From: Gammaproteobacteria bacterium
GTDB taxonomy: Bacteria > Pseudomonadota > Gammaproteobacteria > Burkholderiales > Burkholderiaceae_C
Direction: 5' to 3'
Length of the DNA stretch: 6,561 nt
NCBI GenBank assembly: GCA_018903185.1
Contig: JAHIQV010000237.1
Location: forward strand, 1 to 6,561
The position numbers were made by a program, and so were the translations under genes. This document shows, piece after piece, positions 1 through 5,593 of this stretch. The notes under the pieces are model-generated. The model was not told the DNA's origin. It saw nothing but the letters and a program-made list of their open reading frames with translations, and searched no databases. The first letter of the stretch is position 1, and every line of letters begins with the position of its first letter.

Positions 1-1152
1 CGCCATGTGCTGGCGGTGGCCGGTACCCACGGAAAAACCACCACCACGGCCATGCTGACCTGGATCCTGGAGGCCAACGGCCTGAACCCGGGCTTTCTGG
101 TGGGTGGTGTGCCGATGAACTTTGGTGTATCTGCAAGACTGGGTGGCGGGGCGGCTGTGCGCTCTGCGCAGATCAAGGAGGAGCCCGCGCCGCGGGCGGG
201 GGACACGGAGCAGAGCGCACAGCCGCCCCGCAACCCCCTCTTCGTCATTGAAGCCGACGAATACGACACCGCTTTCTTCGACAAACGCAGCAAGTTCGTG
301 CACTACCGCCCGCGCACGGCCATCCTGAACAACCTTGAATTCGACCACGCGGACATCTTCGACGACCTCAAGGCCATCGAGCGCCAGTTCCACCACCTCG
401 TGCGCACGGTGCCGGGCTCGGGCCGGGTGGTGGTCAATGGTCTGGAAGAAAGCCTGGACCGGGTGCTGCACCAGGGCCTGTGGAGCGAGGTGCGCAGCTT
501 TGGCGCCGCGGTCAGCGACTTCACTGCGGTTGGCGAACCCCATGCCTTTGATGTGCTGGAAAGGGGTCAAACCGTGGCCCGGGTGGAGTGGGCACTCACC
601 GGCGTGCACAACCAGCTCAACGCACTCGCCGCCATCGCGGCGGCACAGCATGTGGGCGTTGCGCCGGACGCAGCGGCCCATGCGCTGGGCCGGTTCGAGA
701 ATGTGCGCCGCCGCATGGAGGTGCGTGGCACCGTCGCCCGACCGGGCGGCGCCATCACGGTGTACGACGATTTTGCCCACCACCCGACCGCCATTCGCAC
801 CACGCTGGACGGTCTGAGGCGCCGCCTGGATCAAAAGCTCACGTCGGGCGGTCGCATCCTCGCGGTATTCGAACCGCGCAGCAACACCATGAAGCTGGGC
901 ACCATGAAGTCACAACTGCCCTGGAGCCTGCATTCGGCCGATCTGGCGTTCTGCCACGCCGGCGGCCTTGACTGGGATGCCGTGGAAGCCCTTCAACCCA
1001 TGGGCGAACGTGCCCAGGTGGCCCGCTCCATCGATGAACTGGTGGCACAAGTGGTGGCCGCCGCACGCGACGGTGACCACGTGGTCTGCATGAGCAATGG
1101 TGGTTTTGGCGGCATCCACGCCCGCCTGCTGTCAGCCCTCGGGACGGCCTGA
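1..1152 (+). CDS. mpl: Mpl, UDP-MurNAc:L-Ala-gamma-D-Glu-meso-DAP ligase (5'-truncated)
   Basis: Cytoplasmic Mur-family ligase that attaches recycled murein tripeptide to UDP-N-acetylmuramate, with ATP hydrolysis, so that old cell-wall peptide re-enters peptidoglycan synthesis. The frame is open to the left edge and 383 residues are visible. Compared with about 455 in the family, roughly 100 N-terminal residues (the UDP-MurNAc-binding domain) lie outside the window. Numbered from the first visible codon, the ATP-binding P-loop AGTHGKTTT is at 7-15, the middle domain has VIEADEYDTAFFDKRSKF and LEFDHADIFDDL, YDDFAHHPTAI starts at 255, the Mpl hallmark EPRSNTMKLG at 291, and MSNGGFGGIH at 364. 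These separate it from MurC. Oddity: about 28-30 extra residues (GGAAVRSAQ...QPPRNP, roughly 48-79) lie between SARLG and LFVIEADEYD, where E. coli Mpl has only a few. They are encoded by a palindromic repeat described separately. The reading frame is intact, so the gene is probably functional. It converges on the - strand gene ending at 1167. Confidence 0.95.
   Translation, partial: RHVLAVAGTHGKTTTTAMLTWILEANGLNPGFLVGGVPMNFGVSARLGGGAAVRSAQIKEEPAPRAGDTEQSAQPPRNPLFVIEADEYDTAFFDKRSKFVHYRPRTAILNNLEFDHADIFDDLKAIERQFHHLVRTVPGSGRVVVNGLEESLDRVLHQGLWSEVRSFGAAVSDFTAVGEPHAFDVLERGQTVARVEWALTGVHNQLNALAAIAAAQHVGVAPDAAAHALGRFENVRRRMEVRGTVARPGGAITVYDDFAHHPTAIRTTLDGLRRRLDQKLTSGGRILAVFEPRSNTMKLGTMKSQLPWSLHSADLAFCHAGGLDWDAVEALQPMGERAQVARSIDELVAQVVAAARDGDHVVCMSNGGFGGIHARLLSALGTA
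141..236. repeat. Palindromic repeat element inserted in frame within mpl
   Basis: The arms at 146-167 and 210-231 are perfect 22-bp inverted repeats (left arm begins GCGGGGCGGC, ends GCTCTGC). Allowing one mismatch (145/232), they extend to 27 bp (141-167 with 210-236). At the centre is a second perfect palindrome, GCCCGCG-C-CGCGGGC (183-197), so the single strand could fold into a long stem capped by a smaller hairpin. The segment coincides with the extra residues in Mpl. All three + strand frames and two of the three - strand frames are open across it. It also carries AAGGAGGAG at 175-183, a strong Shine-Dalgarno-like string. The structure recalls REP/BIME units and the Rickettsia palindromic elements that sit inside genes. 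No transposase is encoded in it, so any mobility would be in trans. No second copy is visible in this window; the family assignment is inference. Confidence 0.8.
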
Positions 1153-1166
1153 AACGGCGCGGTGCG

Positions 1167-1487
1167 TCAGTAGCCGAGCGACTGCGTCACCAGATCCACA
1201 GACACCACCGGCTTGGACAGGGCGGCGCTGGTGGCACGGGCGAACGTCATGGCCCATTCGCGGTGAGCCGCTTCGCGAAAGTGCTCTTCACCCGCGGCCT
1301 GCGCCACACACAACACCTTGTCGGCCGTCAGCACCTTGCCGGTCAGGCGGATCGGCTCACACCCCAGCGTGGTGAACTGTTCGTCGAGCCAGGATCGGGC
1401 CTGGTCGTGCGGCATGGGCTGCACCTCCTCCAGATCAAAGCGGTAGGTGGAGGTTTCACCCCAGGTCACGGTGACTTGGCTGCGCAT
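1167..1487 (-). CDS. Hypothetical protein, 106 aa
   Basis: I do not recognise this protein. It is small, mixed alpha/beta in appearance and probably cytosolic: no signal peptide, membrane segment or cysteine pair motif is visible. The N-terminal part (RSQVTVTWGETSTYRFDLEE) looks like two beta strands; the rest alternates charged and hydrophobic residues (HFREAAHREWAMTFARATSAAL looks helical). The ATG at 1487 is chosen because GAGGAG sits 8 nt upstream. The frame stays open back to 1568, and another ATG at 1520 has only a weak ribosome site. It lies 84 bp downstream of the unrecognised 356-aa gene on the same strand with no terminator between them, so co-transcription is likely. Its stop is 14 bp from the stop of mpl (convergent). 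Codon use is like its neighbours. Confidence 0.75.
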   Translation of the reverse strand: MRSQVTVTWGETSTYRFDLEEVQPMPHDQARSWLDEQFTTLGCEPIRLTGKVLTADKVLCVAQAAGEEHFREAAHREWAMTFARATSAALSKPVVSVDLVTQSLGY

Positions 1488-1571
1488 ACGGACAACTCCT
1501 CGGTGTGGATCTTGGGTCATGGTCAGACCTGATTGTGCCTTGGCGCGTCGAGGCTGCCCAGCATCCACCCC

Positions 1572-2642
1572 TCAGGACCGCTCCGGTGTTGGTGGTGACC
1601 CATCCCCGTAAGGTGCGGACGCGGTCGAGACGCGCAAAGGCGAGTGCGGCGCCTCGCGCAGAATGCTGGAGGGCGGCATCTGTTCGGTCAGTCCCACACG
1701 CGAACGCAGATCGTTCTCTTGATCGTTCTGATCGAACTGCAAAGCTGTCATCGCGCGCCGCGCAGCGGGCTCGGCCCGGCGCGCGCTGTCGGCGTCCGTG
1801 GTCAGACCACCCGCGTGGTAGAGCACCGCCAGATGGTGCGCCAACTCGTACGCTTCGATGCCGGTGCGCTCCCTCAGCACGTCAAAGCAGGCCGGGATCG
1901 CCAGCAGCTCTCGCATGATGAGCAGGTGCACTTGGTCAAACCAGCGCGCCGGCACGTGCGGCACCCGCCGCAAATAGATCATCTTCTCGCGGTAGCGCTC
2001 CGGCAACACATCCAGGCGCGTGCGCACGGCGTAGGTCCACATGACCCGGTGCAACGGCAGCCGGATGAAGGATGACGGAATGTCGCGCGACAACCCGGGG
2101 CGCTGCACCCACTCGGCCATGGCCAGATCCACCGGACGGGCCGGGATCAGCAAACCGGTCACCCAGCGCTCAAAGTCGATCACCGCGAGCAGTTTGCCGT
2201 CGTGCACGATGTGCACCCCGTTTTTGTAGAGACCGTTGCGCTTCACCACTTCGGCCCCGAGTGCAAACTGGCTGCGCAGAGGCCGCAGCCAGGCTTCAAA
2301 ACGCTGCAGGCGCTGGCGCACGCTCTGTTCGTCGTCCGCCTCGAAAAACTCGGCCGAGGCAAAACCCTCGGGCAAGGGCGTGGCAAAGGCGAGCGGTCGA
2401 TCCACCTCGGCACGGTTGAGCGTCAGGCGCTCGCTACTGCCGAACGGGTGGTGGATGACAACCTCGTCCCGACCCAGCACGTCGACCGACGCACCATTGA
2501 TCATCCAGGCGTCGGCCAGATGGGGGTCGCAACTGCGCCACTGCGGCCAGCCTTCATGCACCTGGGCGGCCCAGGCTTGCAGCCGCAGACCCACCGGTTC
2601 GGCAAATCCCAACAGACCCAGACGCAAAACCGGTTGCTCCAC
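1572..2642 (-). CDS. Hypothetical protein, 356 aa, with disordered C-terminal tail
   Basis: I do not recognise a named family. The GTG at 2642 is proposed as start because GGGAG lies 5 nt upstream and the protein then opens with a beta-strand-like LRLGLLGF; the frame continues without a stop to 2858, but that stretch reads like non-coding sequence overlapping the end of aroG. Residues about 5-75 (LRLGLLGF ... LADAWMINGASVDVLG) have the rhythm of a degenerate receiver-like domain, which is a weak inference. The middle (about 100-285) is rich in Arg, Leu and aromatic residues and mostly helical, with YKNGVHIVHDGKLLAVIDF at 139-157 as a likely beta hairpin. The last 70 or so residues are rich in Ala, Arg, Ser and Pro and look disordered. 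There is no signal peptide or clear membrane helix. A candidate promoter lies upstream, and the 106-aa gene follows, probably in the same transcript. Confidence 0.7.
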   Translation of the reverse strand: MEQPVLRLGLLGFAEPVGLRLQAWAAQVHEGWPQWRSCDPHLADAWMINGASVDVLGRDEVVIHHPFGSSERLTLNRAEVDRPLAFATPLPEGFASAEFFEADDEQSVRQRLQRFEAWLRPLRSQFALGAEVVKRNGLYKNGVHIVHDGKLLAVIDFERWVTGLLIPARPVDLAMAEWVQRPGLSRDIPSSFIRLPLHRVMWTYAVRTRLDVLPERYREKMIYLRRVPHVPARWFDQVHLLIMRELLAIPACFDVLRERTGIEAYELAHHLAVLYHAGGLTTDADSARRAEPAARRAMTALQFDQNDQENDLRSRVGLTEQMPPSSILREAPHSPLRVSTASAPYGDGSPPTPERS

Positions 2643-2676
2643 GCCAACTCCCAATGACCTCTGGCCTGGCCTCCCG

Positions 2677-2695
2677 GTCCGCTGTGCGCGCGGAC
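2677..2695. other. Short hairpin in the leader of the 356-aa gene
   Basis: GTCCGC and GCGGAC form a perfect 6-bp stem around a 7-nt loop, 35-53 nt upstream of the proposed GTG start. It has no adjoining T-run, so it is not a terminator; any regulatory role is speculative. The rest of the 212-bp gap between this gene and aroG holds only the candidate promoter and the hairpin at the aroG stop. Confidence 0.3.
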
Positions 2696-2735
2696 GCAAG
2701 AAGGTGCTACAGCTTTCCTCACCGACACGGAGACC

Positions 2736-2764
2736 AGAATACCAAGGGCCTTGAACGGCGACAA
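2736..2764 (-). promoter_or_regulatory. Candidate sigma-70 promoter for the 356-aa gene
   Basis: On the - strand, TTGTCG (2764-2759) and TATTCT (2741-2736) are separated by exactly 17 nt; each hexamer matches the consensus at 4 of 6 positions. The predicted transcript start near 2729 gives a leader of about 87 nt before the GTG at 2642. It lies just downstream of aroG and would let the two unrecognised genes be expressed independently of the aro attenuator. This is pattern matching only. Confidence 0.35.
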
Positions 2765-2822
2765 CGGTCCGTGGCGTGCAAACTGCACAAGTCTGTCCAG
2801 TTCGACACAGGACTTGACCAAC

Positions 2823-2853
2823 GCCGGGATGCGCCAAGGCACCCCAACCCGGC
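2823..2853 (-). other. Inverted repeat directly after the aroG stop
   Basis: GCCGGG and CCCGGC form a 6-bp stem with a 19-nt loop, beginning one base past the aroG stop codon. No T-run follows in the direction of transcription, so it is at best a weak or factor-dependent terminator or a barrier to 3' exonuclease. Confidence 0.3.
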
Positions 2854-2854
2854 A

Positions 2855-3988
2855 TCAAGACTTCAGCTGGCGTGCGCCCTGCACGGCTTCAGAGAGCACC
2901 TCCAGCGCCTCCAGCGAATCGGACCAGCCCAGGCAGGCGTCGGTGATGCTCTGACCGTAGGCCAGCTTGCTGACATCGTCTTTGCCGGGGGTGAATTTCT
3001 GTGAGCCGGCTTCAATGTGGCTTTCGATCATCACGCCGAAGACGCTGCGCGAGCCGCCTGCGATTTGCGCTGCGATGTCGCGCGCCACATCGAGCTGCTT
3101 TTCGTGCTGTTTGCTGCTGTTGGCGTGGCTGCAGTCCACCATCAGGCGCGGGGCGAGCTTGGCGGCTTCGAGCTCCTTGACCGCCGCGGCCACGTGGCCG
3201 GCGTCGTAGTTGGGCGCCTTGCCGCCACGCAGGATCACGTGGCAGTCCTTGTTGCCGTTGGTCTGCACGATCGCGACCTGGCCGTTCTTGTGCACCGAGA
3301 GGAAGTGGTGGCCACGCGCCGCCGCCTGGATCGCGTCGGTCGCGATGCGGATGTTGCCGTCGGTGCCGTTCTTGAAGCCGATCGGTGCCGACAGGCCCGA
3401 GGCCAGTTCTCGGTGCACCTGGCTCTCGGTGGTGCGCGCGCCGATGGCGCCCCAGCTGATGAGGTCACCGATGTACTGCGGTGAGATCACGTCGAGGAAC
3501 TCGCTGCCGGCCGGCAGGCCCAGGCGGTTGATCTCGATCAGCAACTGGCGCGCGATACGAAGGCCTTCGTCGATGCGGAAGCTCTGATCCAGGTAGGGGT
3601 CGTTGATCAGCCCCTTCCAGCCCACCGTGGTGCGCGGCTTCTCGAAGTACACGCGCATCACGATCTCCAGCGTGTCGGCGTACTTCTCACGCAAGGGCTT
3701 GAGGCGGCGCGCGTAGTCCAGCGCTGCGGCCGGGTCATGGATCGAGCAGGGACCAATCACCACCAGCAGGCGGTCGTCCTGCCCGTGCAGCATGTTGTGA
3801 ATGGACTTGCGCGTCTGGCTGATGAGGGCCTCCACCGGCGTGCCGCCGATGGGGAAAAAGCGGATCAGGTGTTCGGGAGGCGGGAGCACGGTGATGTCCT
3901 TGATGCGTTCGTCGTCGGTCTGACTGGTCTTGTCGGCGGGACGCGAATGCCAGGCATCGGCTCTGGCGGGGGTGGCTTTGGCGGTCAT
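2855..3988 (-). CDS. aroG: Class I 3-deoxy-7-phosphoheptulonate (DAHP) synthase
   Basis: Catalyses condensation of phosphoenolpyruvate with erythrose 4-phosphate to DAHP, the first committed step of the shikimate pathway to Phe, Tyr and Trp; cytosolic, metal-dependent. At 377 residues it is longer than E. coli AroG (350), mostly through a polar N-terminal extension of about 20 residues before DDERIKDI. Family motifs are intact: VIGPCSIHD at 77-85 (Cys81 matches the metal-ligand Cys61 of AroG), YFEKPRTTVGWKGLINDP at 114-131, GARTTESQVHRELASG at 183-198, GFKNGTDGN at 204-212, VDCSHANSSK at 285-294 (metal-ligand His), MIESHIEAGSQ at 320-330 and ITDACLGW near the end. The ATG at 3988 is chosen for GAGGAG 7 nt upstream; the frame runs on to 4204, but only through the leader and terminator region. 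Which amino acid inhibits the enzyme cannot be told from sequence alone, so it could equally be called aroF or aroH. Expression is probably controlled by the attenuator between 4044 and 4172. Confidence 0.95.
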   Translation of the reverse strand: MTAKATPARADAWHSRPADKTSQTDDERIKDITVLPPPEHLIRFFPIGGTPVEALISQTRKSIHNMLHGQDDRLLVVIGPCSIHDPAAALDYARRLKPLREKYADTLEIVMRVYFEKPRTTVGWKGLINDPYLDQSFRIDEGLRIARQLLIEINRLGLPAGSEFLDVISPQYIGDLISWGAIGARTTESQVHRELASGLSAPIGFKNGTDGNIRIATDAIQAAARGHHFLSVHKNGQVAIVQTNGNKDCHVILRGGKAPNYDAGHVAAAVKELEAAKLAPRLMVDCSHANSSKQHEKQLDVARDIAAQIAGGSRSVFGVMIESHIEAGSQKFTPGKDDVSKLAYGQSITDACLGWSDSLEALEVLSEAVQGARQLKS

Positions 3989-4043
3989 CGGGGAGCTCCT
4001 CGGTGGGGGTTGCGGAGAAAACGGAAGAAGAAAAACAGGGGCC

Positions 4044-4080
4044 AAAAAAAAACCGCCGGGCTTGTGGCTCCGGCGGTTTT
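4044..4080 (-). terminator. Rho-independent terminator in the aroG leader (attenuator)
   Basis: On the - strand, CCGCCGG (4076-4070) pairs with CCGGCGG (4059-4053), a perfect 7-bp stem. It extends to 11 bp if the flanking AAAA (4080-4077) pairs with the first four of nine T residues (4052-4044). The T-run follows directly. It sits between the leader-peptide stop (4101) and the aroG start (3988), the position of an attenuator and not of a gene-end terminator. Confidence 0.85.
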
Positions 4081-4126
4081 GTCGAGATTCGGTGATGCGC
4101 TTACAGCTTCGCCTCTCGTCCGCCGG
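4070..4126 (-). promoter_or_regulatory. Antiterminator fold competing with the attenuator
   Basis: Within the leader-peptide coding sequence, CCGGCGG (4126-4120) is an exact copy of the 3' arm of the terminator and can pair with the terminator's 5' arm CCGCCGG (4076-4070). The pairing continues across an internal loop with CGAGA (4118-4114) to TCTCG (4087-4083), giving 12 base pairs that exclude the terminator. A ribosome stalled at the early Phe codons leaves both arms free; one waiting at the leader stop (4101-4103) would cover 4114-4118 and favour the terminator. A further pairing, 4156-4166 with 4104-4112, may act as an early pause or protector hairpin. Confidence 0.7.
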
Positions 4127-4172
4127 GGACTGAGAACCAAAAATAAAAGCCGAAAGCGAAGCGCTGTTGCAT
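4101..4172 (-). CDS. Aromatic-rich leader peptide, 23 aa, upstream of aroG
   Basis: A short frame starts with ATG at 4172 and ends at TAA; the peptide begins MQQR, continues FAFGFYFWF and ends in SVPGGREAKL. Residues 5, 7, 9, 11 and 13 are Phe, with Tyr10 and Trp12 between them, an aromatic density that only makes sense as a sensing device for charged tRNA. It is followed by mutually exclusive antiterminator and terminator folds and then aroG, as in E. coli pheA and trp leaders. There is no Shine-Dalgarno sequence before the ATG. An extended -10 element just upstream places the transcript start within about two bases of the ATG, so the message may be leaderless. The product is not expected to function after translation. 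The frame is open upstream into chrA, but the promoter and peptide composition argue for this start. Confidence 0.85.
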   Translation of the reverse strand: MQQRFAFGFYFWFSVPGGREAKL

Positions 4173-4180
4173 AAGTTTGG

Positions 4181-4189
4181 AATGTAGCA
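4181..4189 (-). promoter_or_regulatory. Extended -10 promoter for the aroG leader
   Basis: TGCTACATT on the - strand matches an extended -10 (TGnTATAAT) with 4 of 6 core bases. No convincing -35 hexamer lies 16-18 nt upstream, which extended -10 promoters tolerate. Counting 7 nt from the hexamer predicts a start at about 4174-4172, at the leader ATG. It lies in the 56-bp gap between the chrA stop and the leader, where no chrA terminator is visible. Confidence 0.45.
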
Positions 4190-4228
4190 CAGGCGGCTTG
4201 ACACGCGTCTTACACCCCGCCGACAACT

Positions 4229-5593
4229 TCAGGCCCAGACGACGCCACGCAGCGCCCAACCCATCAACGCACAGGCCACGATGACGCGGATCACACCCTG
4301 CTGGAACCGGATCAGCGCCAACGCAGCCACCGCCACCAGAACCAGCGCCACCCAGTCCGGTCGCATCCAGCCGTTCGCAGCGGTGCCCGCCGGATAGGCC
4401 ACATGGGCCAGGAAGAACAGCGCCAGGCTGGCGATCACTCCCACCACGGCCGCGGTGATCGCGGTCAGCGGCGCGGTGAAATGCAGCCTGCCGTGCGTGC
4501 GCTCCACCAGCGGGCCGCCCGCCATAATGAAGACGAACGAAGGCAGAAAGGTGAACCAGGTGACCACCACCGCAGCCAGCGCTGCGCCGAGGAACAGCGC
4601 GTCCGGCCCCAGCACCTGCTGGCCCCAGCCGCCCAGAAAGCCCACGAAGGCCACCACCATGATGAGCGGCCCCGGCGTGGTTTCGCCCAGCGCCAGACCG
4701 TCGATCATCTGCGGCCCGAGCAACCAGCCCTGCTCCACCACCGCGCCCTGGTACACATAAGGCAACACCGCATAGGCGCCGCCGAAGGTCAGCAACGCCG
4801 CCTTGGTGAAAAACCAGCCCATGGCAGGCAACGTGCCGCTCCAGCCTTGCCAGGCCACCAGTGCGCCCATGGGCAGCGTCCACAGTGCCGCCCCCGTCAG
4901 CAGCACGCGAACCAGCCGCGCGCGGCTGAAGCGCGCATGGGCGGGGGTGGGCGTGTGGTCGTCGATGACCGCCAGCACGTGGACGCCATCGGTCACCGCG
5001 GCGGTGTGCCCGCTGGCGGCGCGCGCAAACTGCGCCGGCACCCAGCGCCCTCCCAGCCAGCCCAGCGCCAGCGCCGCCAGCACCACGGCCGGAAAGGGCA
5101 CCGAAAACACCGCGATGGCCACAAAACAGCCCACTGCAATGGCCCACAGCAGCGGCGCGCGCCGGGGATGCCGCAGCGTCTTGCCGCCCATGCGGTGCAC
5201 CGCCTGCAGCACCAGCGCCGCCACCGCCGGCTTGATGCCGTAGAGCAGGCCCGCCACCCAGGCCACCTGGCCGTACACCACATAGACCCAGCTCAGGCCG
5301 ATCAGGATCAGCAGCGAGGGCAACACGAACAGCACGCCGGCCACCACACCACCCCAGCTGCGGTGCAGCAACCAGCCGATGTAGGTGGCGAGCTGCTGCG
5401 CCTCCGGCCCGGGCAGCAGCATGCAGTAGTTGAGCGCGTGCAGGAACCGCTGCTCGCTGATCCAGCGCTTTTCCTCCACCAGCTCGCGGTGCATGACGGC
5501 GATCTGCCCCGCCGGCCCGCCAAAACTGATGAAACCCAGCTTGAACCAGAAACGCAAGGCCTCCCGGAAATTCACGGTGCGCGCGGTGTTCAT
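4229..5593 (-). CDS. chrA: ChrA, chromate transporter (two-domain CHR family)
   Basis: Inner-membrane transporter that expels chromate from the cytoplasm. At 454 residues it is a long-chain CHR protein with two homologous halves. The N-terminal half has FKLGFISFGGPAGQIA (17-32) and LLPGPEAQQLATYIGW (59-74), followed by hydrophobic segments to about 182. The C-terminal half repeats the pattern: FFTKAALLTFGGAYAVLPYV (261-280), ALGETTPGPLIMVVAFVGF (301-319), then membrane segments around 330-356, 378-398 and 415-428. A polar linker (about 183-225) joins the halves. The ATG at 5593 has GGAG 7 nt upstream and overlaps the TGA of the preceding rhodanese/ChrB gene by 4 bp (ATGA), indicating translational coupling. 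The open frame continues upstream to 5863 only as a shadow of that gene. The diagnostic FGGP and PGP motifs are intact in the first half, and the second half has FGGA and TPGP. The specificity for chromate rests on family and on the ChrB-domain partner. Confidence 0.93.
   Translation of the reverse strand: MNTARTVNFREALRFWFKLGFISFGGPAGQIAVMHRELVEEKRWISEQRFLHALNYCMLLPGPEAQQLATYIGWLLHRSWGGVVAGVLFVLPSLLILIGLSWVYVVYGQVAWVAGLLYGIKPAVAALVLQAVHRMGGKTLRHPRRAPLLWAIAVGCFVAIAVFSVPFPAVVLAALALGWLGGRWVPAQFARAASGHTAAVTDGVHVLAVIDDHTPTPAHARFSRARLVRVLLTGAALWTLPMGALVAWQGWSGTLPAMGWFFTKAALLTFGGAYAVLPYVYQGAVVEQGWLLGPQMIDGLALGETTPGPLIMVVAFVGFLGGWGQQVLGPDALFLGAALAAVVVTWFTFLPSFVFIMAGGPLVERTHGRLHFTAPLTAITAAVVGVIASLALFFLAHVAYPAGTAANGWMRPDWVALVLVAVAALALIRFQQGVIRVIVACALMGWALRGVVWA

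Noticed and set aside
1153..1166. Shared terminator between mpl and the convergent 106-aa gene
   Set aside because: Only 14 bp separate the stops, and no hairpin with a T-run is visible in either direction.
2823..2853. Rho-independent terminator for aroG
   Set aside because: The 6-bp stem has a 19-nt loop and no T-run after it, so it is kept only as an inverted repeat.
2643..2858. N-terminal extension of the 356-aa protein to 428 aa
   Set aside because: It would overlap the aroG stop, contains a candidate promoter, and reads as Cys/Pro/Arg-rich non-domain sequence; the GTG at 2642 has a ribosome site.
4101..5147. 348-codon - strand frame ending in the aromatic leader peptide
   Set aside because: Most of it is a Gly/Arg/Ala-rich out-of-frame reading of chrA. 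Only the last 23 codons, after the promoter at 4181-4189, are plausible as a translated unit.
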